Shown here one piece after another: positions 1-9,747 of a DNA stretch of 64,000 bases. Below the pieces are notes generated by a model, which saw nothing but the letters and a program-made list of their open reading frames with translations, made no database searches and was not told where the DNA came from. The translations under genes were made by a program, and so were the position numbers. How positions within the stretch are numbered: the stretch's first letter is position 1; every line of letters begins with the position of its first letter. This stretch comes from Haloterrigena salifodinae (GTDB taxonomy: Archaea; Halobacteriota; Halobacteria; Halobacteriales; Natrialbaceae), in NCBI RefSeq assembly GCF_003977755.1, contig NZ_RQWN01000003.1:372001-436000 (forward strand), given 5' to 3'.

Positions 1-1442
1 CAGGCGATCAGCACCGCGGAGGCGAAGACGACGACGGCGAACTCGAACGTCGAGAGCGCGGCCGGGCCGCCGCCGACCAGCCCCAGCACCGGCACCGCGC
101 CGACGAGACCGGCCAGCGCCTCGGGGAAGAGGAACCAGACCAGCCCCCAGAAGGTCGCGTTGAGGATGACCGCGGGGACGAAGTACGCCGAGATGCGGTC
201 CGCGAGGTTCTGGATCTCGGGCTGACGGGACTGGGCCTCCTTGACGGTCTGGACGATCCCCTGTAGGGCCGTGTCCTCGCCGACCTTGGTCGCCTCGACG
301 ACCAGTACACCGTTCTCGTTGATCGTCGAGCCGATCACCTCGTCGCCCGACCCCTTCTCGACGGGGACGGACTCGCCGGTCACCATCGACTCGTCGACCG
401 CGGATTGGCCGTCAACGACGACGCCGTCCGTCGGAATCTTCTCGCCCGGGCGGACCTTCATCCGGTCGCCGACCGCGACGTCCTCGAGGGGAACCTCCCG
501 TTCGGATCCATCATCGTCGACCAGCGTGGCCGTCTCGGCCTCCATCTCGAGGAGTTTCCGCAGGGCGTCGCCGGCCTGGCCCTTCGAGCGGGCCTCGAGG
601 TAGTTGCCCAGCGTGATGAACACGAGGATCATCGCGGCGGTGTCGAAGTAGAGATTGCCCGCCAGCAGGCCCAGCAGGACGACGAGGCTGTAGACGTACG
701 CCGTCGAGGAGCCCAGCGCGATCAGCACGTCCATGTTGGCGGTCCGATTCCTCGCGAGCGCGGTGTAGGAGTTCTCGAGGAACTCGCGGCCCAGCAGGAC
801 GTAAACGGGCGTCGCGAGCAGGAATTCGACCCACCCGAAGGAAACGCCGAAGACCGTCTCAGGGACATACGCACCCCCGAGCAGGAACTTATCGGCGAGG
901 AAAAGCAGGAACGGGGCCGACAGCACGGCGCCGAAGATCGTCAGCCGGCGCTGCTTGCGGATCTCGGCCTGTCGCGCCGCGTCGCGACGGTCCTGGTCCG
1001 ACTCGTCACTCCCGTCCGCATCGTCGCGAACGGGCGTGTAGCCGGCGTCCTCGATCGCCGCGTAGAGATCTCCGAGCGAGGCGTCGGCGGGATTGTACGC
1101 GACGGACGCCTCGTCGGTCGCGTAGTTGACCTCCGCCTCAATAACGCCAGGGACGGACTCGAGCGCCGACTCGTTGGTCTCGGCGCAGTTCGCACAGGAC
1201 ATGTCCGTGATCCCGATCGACCGACTCGCGCGGTCGGCCTCGTAGCCGGCCTCGTCGATCGACGTGTAAATCTCGGCGAGCGATACGGCGTCGGGGTCGT
1301 ACTCGACGGTGCCCTCGTCGGTGGCGAAGTTGATGTTCGCCTCGCTTACGCCGTCGAGGGATTCCAGGGCATCGCTGATCGTCTGCGAACAGTTCGCACA
1401 GCTCATGCCCCGGATATCCAGGTGTGCGGTCCGGGTGCTCAT
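1..1442 (-). CDS. copA: Copper-exporting P1B-type ATPase, CopA type (C-terminal part beyond the window)
   Basis: This should pump Cu(I) out of the cytoplasm using ATP. The 480 codons present begin with ATG at 1442. They hold two N-terminal HMA metal-binding domains (CxxC at residues 15-18 and 83-86), then membrane segments from about residue 167, and an actuator domain with TGES at 355-358. The frame runs off the edge just as it reads ...VLIA followed by TG, the expected first two bases of the Cys in the membrane CPC motif, so the phosphorylation and nucleotide domains lie outside. Two HMA domains plus TGES fit the CopA/YvgX family. A TATA-like element and a palindrome precede it, and the AsnC/TRASH regulator gene lies directly upstream on the same strand. 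Copper over other soft metals is inferred from family and context. Confidence 0.93.
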   Translation of the reverse strand, partial: MSTRTAHLDIRGMSCANCSQTISDALESLDGVSEANINFATDEGTVEYDPDAVSLAEIYTSIDEAGYEADRASRSIGITDMSCANCAETNESALESVPGVIEAEVNYATDEASVAYNPADASLGDLYAAIEDAGYTPVRDDADGSDESDQDRRDAARQAEIRKQRRLTIFGAVLSAPFLLFLADKFLLGGAYVPETVFGVSFGWVEFLLATPVYVLLGREFLENSYTALARNRTANMDVLIALGSSTAYVYSLVVLLGLLAGNLYFDTAAMILVFITLGNYLEARSKGQAGDALRKLLEMEAETATLVDDDGSEREVPLEDVAVGDRMKVRPGEKIPTDGVVVDGQSAVDESMVTGESVPVEKGSGDEVIGSTINENGVLVVEATKVGEDTALQGIVQTVKEAQSRQPEIQNLADRISAYFVPAVILNATFWGLVWFLFPEALAGLVGAVPVLGLVGGGPAALSTFEFAVVVFASAVLIA

Positions 1443-1470
1443 TACTAGCTACTACGCGGTGGTGACTTAC

Positions 1471-1486
1471 CCCCTTTATTGGTTCG
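1471..1486 (-). promoter_or_regulatory. TATA-like promoter element of the copA-type gene
   Basis: On the minus strand this reads as an AATAAAG core about 35 bases before the ATG at 1442, a usual distance for haloarchaeal promoters with a short leader. The palindrome GTTCGAAC (1482-1489) overlaps its upstream side. It was assigned by eye and no transcript start is known. Confidence 0.4.
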
Positions 1487-1512
1487 AACGCAAAGTTTCG
1501 GACCGCAGTTTC

Positions 1513-1525
1513 TTTCGAGTCGAAA
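1513..1525. promoter_or_regulatory. Perfect 13-base palindrome, candidate operator
   Basis: TTTCGAGTCGAAA is a perfect inverted repeat around a central G. It lies just after the stop codon of the AsnC/TRASH regulator and about 30-45 bases upstream of the copA TATA element, a position that suits an activator site. Binding by the neighbouring regulator is an inference. Confidence 0.4.
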
Positions 1526-1526
1526 C

Positions 1527-2117
1527 TCAGACGCCTTCCTCGAGCCGATCATATCGGCCTTCGAACCGGCTCGAACAGGACGGACAACAGAAGTGGTACA
1601 CCTCCCCGTCGATTCGTGTCGATTCCCCCTCGCTGTCGACGGTGTTCCCACACTCCGCGCAGGTGAGCGCGAACTGCGTCCCCTCGAGCGAGGGCGTCCA
1701 CTCGGCGTCGTCCAGCAGCGTCACGTCGTACTCGCAGTCCGCGGCGTCGGGGAGCAGTCCCTCGAGCCACTCGCGGACGCGCCTGACCTGCGCACGGGCG
1801 TAGAACCAGATCTCGCCGTCGGCGGTGACGAACACGTGCTCGACGGCGTCGGCCTCGGCGGCCGCCATCCGGCAGTCCTCGACCGCACCCGGTGGAGTGG
1901 TCACTTGCACGAACACCGGAACGCCCGCCCGGAGCTGGGATTGGTCCACGTCGAGGGTGAACCGGTTGATGATCCCGGCTTCCTCAAGGCGCTGGACGCG
2001 GTCCGAAACCGCGGGCCCGGAGAGGTCGACTTCGTCGGCGATCTCGCTGAACGGCCGCCGGGCGTTCTCGCCCAGCAGCCGCAGGATTTCCATGTCGGTT
2101 TCGTCGAGGTCGCGCAT
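1527..2117 (-). CDS. Lrp/AsnC-family transcriptional regulator with C-terminal TRASH metal-binding domain
   Basis: The 196-residue protein has an AsnC-type winged helix (about 3-60), an Lrp-like alpha/beta domain (about 65-140) and a C-terminal treble-clef TRASH domain with CxxC at 153-156 and CCxxC at 177-181. The family is established: Halobacterium VNG1179C has the same architecture and controls the copper ATPase gene yvgX in response to copper. Here the gene sits immediately upstream of the CopA-type ATPase on the same strand, with a palindrome between them. It probably senses Cu(I) through the TRASH cysteines and activates the exporter. The metal specificity is inferred from the family. 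Confidence 0.92.
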   Translation of the reverse strand: MRDLDETDMEILRLLGENARRPFSEIADEVDLSGPAVSDRVQRLEEAGIINRFTLDVDQSQLRAGVPVFVQVTTPPGAVEDCRMAAAEADAVEHVFVTADGEIWFYARAQVRRVREWLEGLLPDAADCEYDVTLLDDAEWTPSLEGTQFALTCAECGNTVDSEGESTRIDGEVYHFCCPSCSSRFEGRYDRLEEGV

Positions 2118-2243
2118 ACGCTCCGTTCAGTCCGGCCGCCAAAGAGAGTAGCGACGGTGACTTAGGAATCCGAACTCAGGTTCGCTGACGCGCTAGCATC
2201 GAAAGCAGTAACACACAAAGAGCGGGCGTTCCTATACTCTTCT

Positions 2244-2441
2244 ATGAGTCAAACGATCACCGTCGAAGGGATGTCCTGCGAACACTGCGAACAGACCGTC
2301 GAAGACGCGCTCGAGGGCGTCTCGGGCGTCGAATCGGTAGATGTAGACCGCGAGGCGGAACGAGCCACCGTCGACGGGGACGCGGACCCGCAGGAACTGG
2401 TTCGCGCGGTCGACGAGGCCGGCTACGACGCGAGCGCGTAG
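2244..2441 (+). CDS. copZ: CopZ-like heavy-metal-associated (HMA) chaperone
   Basis: This 65-residue protein is a single HMA domain with the binding motif GMSCEHC (cysteines 12 and 15) and the usual ferredoxin-like pattern ending in AVDEAGYDA. Such proteins carry Cu(I) in the cytoplasm and hand it to the HMA domains of CopA-type ATPases. It is divergent from the AsnC/TRASH regulator gene, with 126 bases between the starts that contain the inverted repeat CGAAC-tcag-GTTCG (2171-2184). This arrangement suggests shared copper control. Confidence 0.92.
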   Translation: MSQTITVEGMSCEHCEQTVEDALEGVSGVESVDVDREAERATVDGDADPQELVRAVDEAGYDASA

Positions 2442-2487
2442 TCCCGATCAGCGCCCGCGCCCCGATTTTCCGCGCGGTCCGTTCGGC

Positions 2488-3384
2488 TCACCCGAGATCC
2501 GCGTCTTCGAACAGCCGGTAGCCCGCGAGGACGGGAACGAGCCCCCACGCGAGCAACACGACTACGGAAAACCAGTCCGCGAGATAGAACGGCACCTCGC
2601 CCGCGAGCCGGTTCGAGAGCTCGAGCGTCTCAGCGGGCGCGTTCGCGGGAACGTCCTCCAGCGGGAACTCGGGGACCGCGTCCACCCGCTCGTCGAGAAC
2701 CGCGCCGGCGACGACTCGGTAAGCCTCGAGTGGATTGAGTCGCTTCAGGAGGAAGTACCACGACTCGGCCTGAACCCCCGGTAGCGAGCCGGTGACCGCG
2801 TAGTAGATCCCGACGACGACCGGTTTCCAGAAGAACACCATGCCCACGAACGAGCCGATGGTGAGCGTCCGCGCCCGTCCCCGGGTCGACGCGGCGGCCG
2901 AGCCGCCGACCGCGAGGGCCGTGAACGTCAGCCCGAGCAGGACGCCGGCCGCCACGAACCCGGCGAACGTCCCCGCGTCGGGGACGCCGTACAGGGCCAC
3001 GACGAGGACACTGGCCGCGGCGAACCCGATCGTCAGCGCGGTGCCGGTGACCAGCAGCCGGCCGGCGAGTTTGCCGGCGACCACCTCGCCCCGCGAGAAC
3101 GGATAGCTCAGCAACACCCGCAGGCTGCCGGAGCGGCGTTCGCCGACCACGGCCATGTAGCCGACCGCCAGCGCGATGCCCGGGACGAACAGCTGGGCGA
3201 GCATCGCGACGCCCGACAGCGCCATTGCGGTGTCGACGGTCACGGGCTCCGGGAAGAGCTGTTCGGCCGAGAGCAGCGACATCCCCAGAAAGGCGACGAA
3301 GACGGCGGTGAGTCCCCAGAGCAGCCGCGAGCGGACGGCGTCCTCGAAGTCCTTGCGGGCGACGTCCCGCCAGGAGACCGTCAT
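2488..3384 (-). CDS. ABC transporter permease, ABC-2/NosY-like
   Basis: The 298-residue protein has about six membrane segments, with a soluble acidic loop at roughly 215-260 before the last one. The N-terminus (short cytoplasmic helix, then RSRLLWGLTAVF) and the GERRSGSLRVLLSYP stretch are typical of ABC-2 export permeases such as NosY. It overlaps the upstream ATPase gene by 4 bases (ATGA), so the two are translationally coupled and form one transporter. NosFY systems serve copper delivery to nitrous oxide reductase; the copper-gene neighbourhood makes a metal-related substrate possible, but no nosZ or nosD is present here, so the substrate is unknown. Confidence 0.82.
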   Translation of the reverse strand: MTVSWRDVARKDFEDAVRSRLLWGLTAVFVAFLGMSLLSAEQLFPEPVTVDTAMALSGVAMLAQLFVPGIALAVGYMAVVGERRSGSLRVLLSYPFSRGEVVAGKLAGRLLVTGTALTIGFAAASVLVVALYGVPDAGTFAGFVAAGVLLGLTFTALAVGGSAAASTRGRARTLTIGSFVGMVFFWKPVVVGIYYAVTGSLPGVQAESWYFLLKRLNPLEAYRVVAGAVLDERVDAVPEFPLEDVPANAPAETLELSNRLAGEVPFYLADWFSVVVLLAWGLVPVLAGYRLFEDADLG

Positions 3385-4337
3385 GGGACCACCTCCTCGA
3401 CGAGAACGGGATCCCCCGGCTCCGCGTCACCGACGTCGCCGTCCGTCGTGTACGCCGTAAACACGTCCTCGAGCGACGCGTCGTCGGAATCGACGTCGAG
3501 GATCTCGACGCCGGCGATCGTCAGCCGGGTCACGACTCGCGCTTTCGCGCGCGGATCCGAGCAGGCGACCCGGAGGAGACCGTCTTCCGACCGAACCGAC
3601 TCGACGCCGTCGATCGCGGCGATATCGACGCCGGGATCCTCGGTCACGCGCAGGCGGAGCTCCGAGCCGGCGCCGACGGTCGTCCGCAGCCCCTCGACGG
3701 TGTCGACGGCGACTATCTCGCCGTCCGCCAGGATGCCGACGCGGTCGCAGACCGCCTCGACCTGGCCAAGGATGTGACTCGAGAAGAACACCGTCGTCCC
3801 GCGCTCGGCCTCCTCGCGAACCAGGTCCCGCATCCGGCGAATCCCGTGGGGGTCGAGCCCCGAGGAGGGCTCGTCCAGCACGAGCAGGTCGGGATCGCCG
3901 ACCAGCGCCATCCCCAGTGCGAGCCGCTGTTGCATGCCTTTGGAGTAGTCGCCGACCGACCGCGCCGCGGCGCGGCCGTCCAGTCCGACGCGGTCCAGTA
4001 TCGTGTCGGGATCGTCGGCCGCGTCCGTCCACTCGATCGCGAACTCGAGGTGACGGCGACCGGTCAGGCGATCGTAGAGGCCGATCCCGTCCGGCAGCAC
4101 GCCGACGCGCTCGCGGAGCGCCTCCGACTCTTCGCGGACGTCCATTCCGAGCACCGTCGCGGTTCCGTCGGTCGGGCGGACGTAGTCCAACAGCATGTCG
4201 ATGGTCGTCGACTTCCCGGCGCCGTTCGGCCCGAGGAAGCCGAACACCTCGCCCGTTTCGACACGCAGGTCGAGCCCGTCGACGGCGACGACGTCGCCGA
4301 AGCGTTTGGTCAGGTTGGTGGTTCGGATCGCGGTCAT
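3381..4337 (-). CDS. ABC transporter ATP-binding protein
   Basis: This is a 318-residue cytoplasmic ATPase of the ABC-2 exporter class. It shows Walker A GPNGAGKST (36-44), the signature YSKGMQQR, Walker B LLVLDEPSSG and the switch histidine in SSHILGQ, then an extra C-terminal domain of about 100 residues common in such exporters. ATG at 4337 was chosen over the GTG one codon upstream. It is the first gene of a two-gene operon with the permease at 2488-3384. A TATA-like element (GTATAAACC on the minus strand near 4391-4401) lies about 55 bases before the start. Confidence 0.9.
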   Translation of the reverse strand: MTAIRTTNLTKRFGDVVAVDGLDLRVETGEVFGFLGPNGAGKSTTIDMLLDYVRPTDGTATVLGMDVREESEALRERVGVLPDGIGLYDRLTGRRHLEFAIEWTDAADDPDTILDRVGLDGRAAARSVGDYSKGMQQRLALGMALVGDPDLLVLDEPSSGLDPHGIRRMRDLVREEAERGTTVFFSSHILGQVEAVCDRVGILADGEIVAVDTVEGLRTTVGAGSELRLRVTEDPGVDIAAIDGVESVRSEDGLLRVACSDPRAKARVVTRLTIAGVEILDVDSDDASLEDVFTAYTTDGDVGDAEPGDPVLVEEVVP

Positions 4338-4507
4338 CACTCCGTCGTACCGGCCCGGACCGCATGGGCCGTGCTCCGAGTATACTGGGACGGTTTATAC
4401 GGGCTCGAGCGAGCGTTGCGAATCGGACGACAATCGCCGAAACGGGTCCGGGTCGGAGTAGTGATCGGTGGACAACGCTTTACCCAATTACCGTGGTAGC
4501 ATCAAAC

Positions 4508-5140
4508 ATGAGGGAAGCTCACGTGTCATTGTCCAATCCGGCATTCGACCGGATGGGCATCGCGGAGCTCGTCTCGCTCAGTCGCGAGGCGGGGGTTCTG
4601 GGATTCGAGGAACTCGCGTGCCACGGGACCGGCGCCGTCGTCCAGGTCGCGGTCGAGACGCCGATCGACGAGGACCGACTGTCCGATCTGGAGTGCGTCG
4701 ACTGGTGGGAACGGATCGCCGACTCGGGCGGCGATCACCGCTATCTGATCGCGTTTACCGCGCCGGAACTTCCCGAGGGGCTCGCCGAGCGGGCGGACGA
4801 GTTGATCGGGACCTGCGAACCGAACGTGACCGATCGGGGGGCCACCCTGTCGCTGGTCGGCTCGCAGGAGACGATCGCCGCGACCGTCGACGAGTACGAG
4901 ACCGCGGGGATTTCGCCGGAGCTGCGGAAGTTCGGGACCTACGACGGTCGCGACCACCCGCTGGCCGAGCTGACCGACCGCCAGCGCGAAGCGGTCCGGA
5001 CCGCCTACGAGATGGGGTACTACGAGGTACCCCGGACGGTCACGAGCGAAGACGTCGCCGCCGAACTCGAGGTCGATTCGTCGACGGTCGCCGAACTGCT
5101 CCAGCGAGCCGAGCGGAACCTGTTGGGACGGCACCTGTAA
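4508..5140 (+). CDS. HTH_10 (Bat-type) transcriptional regulator
   Basis: The 210-residue protein has an N-terminal alpha/beta region of unknown ligand and a C-terminal helix-turn-helix of the bacterio-opsin activator type. The diagnostic block is LTDRQREAVRTAYEMGYYEVPR followed by a sigma-70-region-4-like helix pair near 165-208. Haloarchaea carry many such regulators. It is divergently placed from the ABC operon, so autoregulation or control of that transporter is possible. The ATG at 4508 follows an AT-rich element (CTTTACCCAATTACC) at a leaderless-promoter distance. The target is unknown. Confidence 0.85.
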   Translation: MREAHVSLSNPAFDRMGIAELVSLSREAGVLGFEELACHGTGAVVQVAVETPIDEDRLSDLECVDWWERIADSGGDHRYLIAFTAPELPEGLAERADELIGTCEPNVTDRGATLSLVGSQETIAATVDEYETAGISPELRKFGTYDGRDHPLAELTDRQREAVRTAYEMGYYEVPRTVTSEDVAAELEVDSSTVAELLQRAERNLLGRHL

Positions 5141-5180
5141 CGGCGGGCGGCGAACCCGGCGTCGGTCGATCCGTGCCCCG

Positions 5181-5816
5181 TCAGGCCAGGAGCGCGGCCG
5201 CCAGTTCGGTGGCGCCCTCGAGGGGCATCGCGACGGTCGCGGCCGGGACGGCGTCAGCCCACCGATCGTATGACTCGCGCTCCGGAAACGCCCTGACGTA
5301 CGGACAGACCGCGGCGTAGACATCCGCGTGCGACGGGTCGCCGTCCGACGGCGGCGAGACGGTTTCGTCGACGCCGAACGAAACCGCGGTCGTTTCGGGG
5401 ACGACCGTCAGATCGGTGGCACCCGTGGCGCGCGCTTCGATTACCGTCCCGGCCGGACTCTCGGTCCGAATCGCGACCGGTCGATCCACGAGCGCCGACA
5501 GTACCACCGCGTCGTAGAAACACCGGAAGTAGTACCGTTTGCTGCCGATCTCGCCCCAGTGGGCCGTCTCCTCGTCGGCGTGACACAGATCGTCGACCGC
5601 GATCGATCCATTGGTTCGACGGCGGACTTCGGCGACCCACTCGTCCAGGGTCTCGATCGGTTCCTCACCGAGGAGCCGTCCCAGTCCCGCCTGAACGTCA
5701 CTCGGCAGCGGGGTCTCGAGCCGCTGCGAACCGCCGAGCCACCGACCGGAGGCCGACTCGGGGTCGTCCGATCGCCCTTCACACGAACTGGCGCAGGTAC
5801 AGAGATCGTCCGTCAT
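5181..5816 (-). CDS. Organomercurial lyase (MerB)-like protein
   Basis: This 211-residue protein resembles the alkylmercury lyase family. In the middle, FRCFYDAVVLSALVD places Cys99 and Asp102 in the Cys-x-x-Asp spacing of the MerB catalytic pair. Cys171 in AAVCPYVRAFPERESYDRW matches the position of the second catalytic Cys, followed by the family's Phe/Trp pattern. MerB breaks carbon-mercury bonds. There is no MerA or MerR here; the neighbours handle copper, so it may really protonolyse organomercury or may be a repurposed metal-binding protein. The N-terminus has extra cysteines (6, 8, 12). A TATA-like element lies near 5872-5880 on the minus strand. Confidence 0.75.
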   Translation of the reverse strand: MTDDLCTCASSCEGRSDDPESASGRWLGGSQRLETPLPSDVQAGLGRLLGEEPIETLDEWVAEVRRRTNGSIAVDDLCHADEETAHWGEIGSKRYYFRCFYDAVVLSALVDRPVAIRTESPAGTVIEARATGATDLTVVPETTAVSFGVDETVSPPSDGDPSHADVYAAVCPYVRAFPERESYDRWADAVPAATVAMPLEGATELAAALLA

Positions 5817-5925
5817 ACTGCCGTCTACAGCCGTCCGAAGCTATCAGCGTGACTCCCAACGTGCTGGGTCCGTTTATACCGTCCGCGAGAGACGCCGCCG
5901 AAATCGAAACGGCCCGATCGCTCGG

Positions 5926-8193
5926 TCAGTCCGCCGGCCGGGGCTCCCGGGGCGCGGAAACGCCGGGAAGATTCGGCACCGAGAGATCAGTCCGCCGGAG
6001 GAACTGCGCGTTGATCGCGACGATCACCGTACTCAGCGACATGAGCAGCGCTCCGACGGCCGGCGAGAGCAGAATTCCGATCGGCGCGAGGATCCCCGCC
6101 GCCAGCGGGAGCGCGAAGACGTTGTAGCCCGCGGCCCAGACGAGGTTCTGTTGCATCTTCCGGTAGCTCGCCCGACTCAGCTTGACGAGCCGAACCACGT
6201 CCATCGGGTTGTTCTGGACGAGGATGATGTCCGCCGACTGGACGGCGACGTCCGTCCCACTCCCGATCGCGATCCCGATGTCGGCTCTGGTGAGCGCCGG
6301 CGCGTCGTTGACCCCGTCGCCGACCATCGCGACGGATTTGCCCTGCTCCTGGAGCGCCGTGATCTTCTCGTCCTTGTCCTCCGGCAACACCTCGGCGAAG
6401 ACCGTGTCGATGCCGAGGTCGTCCGCGACGGCGCGAGCCACGTCTTCGGAGTCCCCGGTCATCATCGCCACCTCGAGTCCCAACTCGTGGAGCGCGTCGA
6501 CGACGCGGTAGCTCTGCTCGCGGACGACGTCGGCGAGCGCGAAGGCGGCGACCGGTTTCCCTTTACGAACTAAATAGACGACCGTCTGTGCATTCCCGCC
6601 GGCTCTGTCGGCAAATCGCTCGAGCGCCGGCGGAACGTCGCCCTCGAGTTCCGAGAGAAGGTTCGGCCCGCCGACGTAGATCCGCTCCCCGTCGACCGTC
6701 GCGCGGACGCCCCTGCCTTTCAGCGCCTCGAAGTCGGCGGCGGTCCGCCTCGAGACGTTGCGGTCGTCGGCCGCCTCGCGGATCGCCTGGGCGATCATGT
6801 GTTCCGAGTCGCCCTCCACGGTGGCCGCCAGCGCGAGCGCCTCCGCCTCGGAAACGCCGTCGACGGTCGCGATATCGACCACGCCCTGTTCGCCCTCGGT
6901 GAGCGTTCCGGTCTTGTCGAAGACGACGGTATCGAGGGTTCGGGCCTGTTCCATCGCGATGCGGTCCCGGACGAGCATCCCGTTGCGCGCGGCCAGCGAG
7001 GTGTTGATCGCGACCACCAGCGGGATCGCCAGCCCGAGCGCGTGCGGGCAGGCGATGACGAGGACGGTGACGACCCGCTCGATCACCGCCGAGTCGAAGC
7101 CGGTCGCGACCGTCCACGCGACGGCCGTCACGAGGGCCGCACCGAGGGCGACGTAGAACAGCCAGCCGGCGGCGCGGTCGGCCAGCGCCTGCGTTTTCGA
7201 TTTGCTCGACTGGGCCTCCTCGACCAGCCGCATGATACCGGCCAGCGTCGTCTCCTCGCCCGTCGCGCTGATGCGCACGCGGAGGCTGCCGTCGCCGTTG
7301 ATCGTCCCGCCGATAACCTCGTCACCGGGTTCCTTCTCGACGGGCATCGACTCGCCGGTGATCATCGACTCGTTGACGTCCGACTCGCCCGTCTCGACGA
7401 CGCCGTCGGCGGGGACGCTCGCGCCCGGCCGGACGAGTACCGGGTCGCCTTCCTCGAGTTCGTTCGCCGGAATCTCTTCGGTATCACCGTCATCCGTAAT
7501 CCGCTCGGCCGTGTCGGGCATCAGCTTCGCCAGTTCGTCCAGCGCGCTCGAGGCCCGCCGGACGCTGCGCATCTCGATCCAGTGACCCAGTAGCATGATG
7601 TCGATCAGCGTCACCAGCTCCCAGAAGAAGGCCGACTCGGTGGGGACGACGACGCTCGCGAGGCTGTAGACGAACGCGACGGTGATCGCCATCGAGATGA
7701 GCGTCATCATCCCCGGCGCGCGCTCGCGCAGTTCCGGGACGGCCATCCGAAGGAAGGGGACGCCGCCGTAGGCGAAGACGATCACCGCGAAGACGGGGCT
7801 GATCCACTCGCTGCCGGGGAACGCCGGCACCGAGAAGGCGAGCCACTCCTGGAGCATCTCGCTGTAGAGCAGGACGGGGATCGAGAGCAGCGTCGAGACG
7901 AAGAATCGGCGCCGGAACATCGTCTCGTGGCCGGCGTGCATCCCGCCGCCGTGGTCGCTGTGGTCGCCACCGGAATGCATCCCGCCACCGTGATCCTCGC
8001 CGTGGCCACCGCGCTCGTGGCCGACGTGACCCCCGCGTTCCTGCCGATCGCGGATCTCGGCTCGCCCCCGCTCGGCGTCGTCGGCCTCGTCCTCGAGCAG
8101 CGACCGTTCGGTCCGGTCGGCCCGCTCGCCGTCGTCTCGAGCGGTATCGGACGGCTCCGGACCGTCCCCGGCTCGGTGATCGTGATCGTCCAT
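5926..8193 (-). CDS. copB: CopB-type heavy-metal P1B-ATPase with His-rich N-terminus
   Basis: The complete 755-residue ATPase lacks an HMA domain but has a His/Gly-rich metal-binding tail (about 56-90). It has TGES at 279-282, the membrane motif CPH at 382-384, the phosphorylation site DKTGT at 426-430 and a [10 protein letters not shown] hinge. CPH instead of CPC defines the P1B-3 (CopB) subgroup, associated with Cu(II) or silver export. The long acidic start (1-55) is typical of haloarchaea. It is transcribed alone. Together with the CopA-type pump at the window's left edge it gives the cell two complementary copper exporters. Confidence 0.92.
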   Translation of the reverse strand: MDDHDHRAGDGPEPSDTARDDGERADRTERSLLEDEADDAERGRAEIRDRQERGGHVGHERGGHGEDHGGGMHSGGDHSDHGGGMHAGHETMFRRRFFVSTLLSIPVLLYSEMLQEWLAFSVPAFPGSEWISPVFAVIVFAYGGVPFLRMAVPELRERAPGMMTLISMAITVAFVYSLASVVVPTESAFFWELVTLIDIMLLGHWIEMRSVRRASSALDELAKLMPDTAERITDDGDTEEIPANELEEGDPVLVRPGASVPADGVVETGESDVNESMITGESMPVEKEPGDEVIGGTINGDGSLRVRISATGEETTLAGIMRLVEEAQSSKSKTQALADRAAGWLFYVALGAALVTAVAWTVATGFDSAVIERVVTVLVIACPHALGLAIPLVVAINTSLAARNGMLVRDRIAMEQARTLDTVVFDKTGTLTEGEQGVVDIATVDGVSEAEALALAATVEGDSEHMIAQAIREAADDRNVSRRTAADFEALKGRGVRATVDGERIYVGGPNLLSELEGDVPPALERFADRAGGNAQTVVYLVRKGKPVAAFALADVVREQSYRVVDALHELGLEVAMMTGDSEDVARAVADDLGIDTVFAEVLPEDKDEKITALQEQGKSVAMVGDGVNDAPALTRADIGIAIGSGTDVAVQSADIILVQNNPMDVVRLVKLSRASYRKMQQNLVWAAGYNVFALPLAAGILAPIGILLSPAVGALLMSLSTVIVAINAQFLRRTDLSVPNLPGVSAPREPRPAD

Positions 8194-8327
8194 CGGTCGG
8201 TTCGGTCGGACGGTATGCGGTCGGTCACCAAGGAAGTGGGGCTGGCGACTCCCGGGCGCGGCGCCGAGAGACCGACCGTTCGCCCGGATGAAAAGACAAT
8301 TCCCCGCCGGCGACCAACGGGGAGCAT

Positions 8328-9206
8328 ATGCGAATCGCCGTTCCCAACAAGGGCCGCCTGCACGAGCCGACGATCGATCTCCTAGAGCGGGCGGGGCTCC
8401 ACCTCGAGAACGGTGCCGACCGAAAACTGTACGCCGACACCGTCGACCCGGACGTCTCTGTCCTCTTCGCCCGCGCGGCTGACATCCCGGAGTACGTCGC
8501 CGACGGCGCGGCCGACCTCGGCATTACGGGGTACGATCAGGTACAGGAAGCGCGCGTCGACAACGTCTCCGAACTCCTGAATCTGGAGTTCGGGCGCTGT
8601 CGACTCGTCCTCGCGGCGCCCGAGGACGGGGACATCGACGGCGTCGACGACCTCGAGGGCGGCATCGTCGCCACCGAGTTCCCGAACATCACGGAAGACT
8701 TCTTCGCCGAGACCGGCGTCGAGCCCGACATCGTCGAGGTCTCCGGCGCGACGGAGCTAACTCCCCACGTCGAGATGGCCGACGCCATCGTCGACATCAC
8801 GAGCACGGGGACGACGCTGAAGATGAACCGGCTCGCGGTGGTCGAGGAGGTGCTCTCGAGTTCCGTCCGGCTGTTCGGTCGCGAGGACGTCCTCGACGAC
8901 CCGAAGGTCGAGGAGGTACGGACGGCGCTCTCGTCGGTCAAGCAGGCAGAGGGCAAGCGTTACCTGATGATGAACGCGCCGCGGGACCGACTGGACGAGG
9001 TCCGGGACGTCATCCCCGGGATGGGCGGGCCGACGGTGATGGACATCGCCGGCGAAGGCGGGGAGGCGCAAGCGCCGGCTGACGACGAGATGGTAGCCGT
9101 CCACGCGGTCGTCGACGAACAGCAGGTCTTCGAGACGATCACCGAGGTCAAGAACGCCGGCGCGAGCGACATTCTGGTGACCGAAATCGAGCGGTTAGTC
9201 GAGTAA
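8328..9206 (+). CDS. hisG: ATP phosphoribosyltransferase (long form)
   Basis: HisG catalyses the first step of histidine synthesis, joining ATP and PRPP to give phosphoribosyl-ATP. The 292 residues start with the hallmark [15 protein letters not shown], contain the PRPP-binding stretch [13 protein letters not shown], and end with a regulatory ACT-like domain (about 215-292), so this is the long form that works without HisZ and is usually inhibited by histidine. It is divergent from the CopB gene. hisB, hisA and hisI are elsewhere in the window, so histidine genes are not clustered. Confidence 0.96.
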   Translation: MRIAVPNKGRLHEPTIDLLERAGLHLENGADRKLYADTVDPDVSVLFARAADIPEYVADGAADLGITGYDQVQEARVDNVSELLNLEFGRCRLVLAAPEDGDIDGVDDLEGGIVATEFPNITEDFFAETGVEPDIVEVSGATELTPHVEMADAIVDITSTGTTLKMNRLAVVEEVLSSSVRLFGREDVLDDPKVEEVRTALSSVKQAEGKRYLMMNAPRDRLDEVRDVIPGMGGPTVMDIAGEGGEAQAPADDEMVAVHAVVDEQQVFETITEVKNAGASDILVTEIERLVE

Positions 9207-9263
9207 TCGCGGCCGCACGGTGCCCGGTTCACGCGAAGCGACCGCGGATCCGAATCCTCCGAG

Positions 9264-9719
9264 CTACGGCCCCGACGACAGCCCCGCAGTGTCCGGGCCG
9301 CCGAGGGCCTCGAGGTCGAGAACCGATTCGAACGCCGAGAGCCGCGCCCCGGGAGCGACGCAGCCACATCCCTCGTCGTAGTCGAGCACGCGGTAGTTCT
9401 CGAGCAGCGGCAGGTGGGTCCGGCACAGCGAGACGTGGACGCGCTGGCGCAGATCCAGCAGCGAAGTGACGGCCGTCGAGTCGTGTTCGGCGTCGGCGAT
9501 CCGAGCGACCAGCGCCGGCAGCTCGAGGGAGTCGTCCGCGTCGAGCAGGCAGCGCAGCAGTTCGCGGCGGCGATCGCTGTCCAGCACGCGGCGGACGGCA
9601 GCCTGCGGGATGGAGTCGTCGATCGCGACCGCAGTCCCGTCCGCGCGGTCGTCGCCGTCGTCCGCGCGTCGACGGCTGGCAGGTGACCCGGTCGTCGGCT
9701 GGTCTGTATGGATCGTCAT
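9264..9719 (-). CDS. Haloarchaeal winged-helix protein (DUF7344-like)
   Basis: The 151-residue protein has a disordered N-terminus of about 35 residues, then a winged-helix-like domain. Diagnostic parts are VLDSDRRRELLRCLL, an acidic helix, and HVSLCRTHLPLLENYRVLDYD, a pattern shared by many small haloarchaeal putative regulators of the DUF7344 type (number recalled, not checked). It probably binds DNA, but its targets are unknown. A clear TATA element lies 30 bases before the ATG, suggesting a leaderless transcript. Confidence 0.75.
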   Translation of the reverse strand: MTIHTDQPTTGSPASRRRADDGDDRADGTAVAIDDSIPQAAVRRVLDSDRRRELLRCLLDADDSLELPALVARIADAEHDSTAVTSLLDLRQRVHVSLCRTHLPLLENYRVLDYDEGCGCVAPGARLSAFESVLDLEALGGPDTAGLSSGP

Positions 9720-9747
9720 CGATACTGGACACTCAGCGCTGGCGAGT

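Noticed and set aside
405-1448. Long plus-strand frame of 347 codons antisense to the CopA-type gene
   Set aside because: It lies fully opposite a strongly recognisable P-type ATPase. High GC removes stop codons from the antisense frames, and the product has an Arg-rich, low-complexity look.
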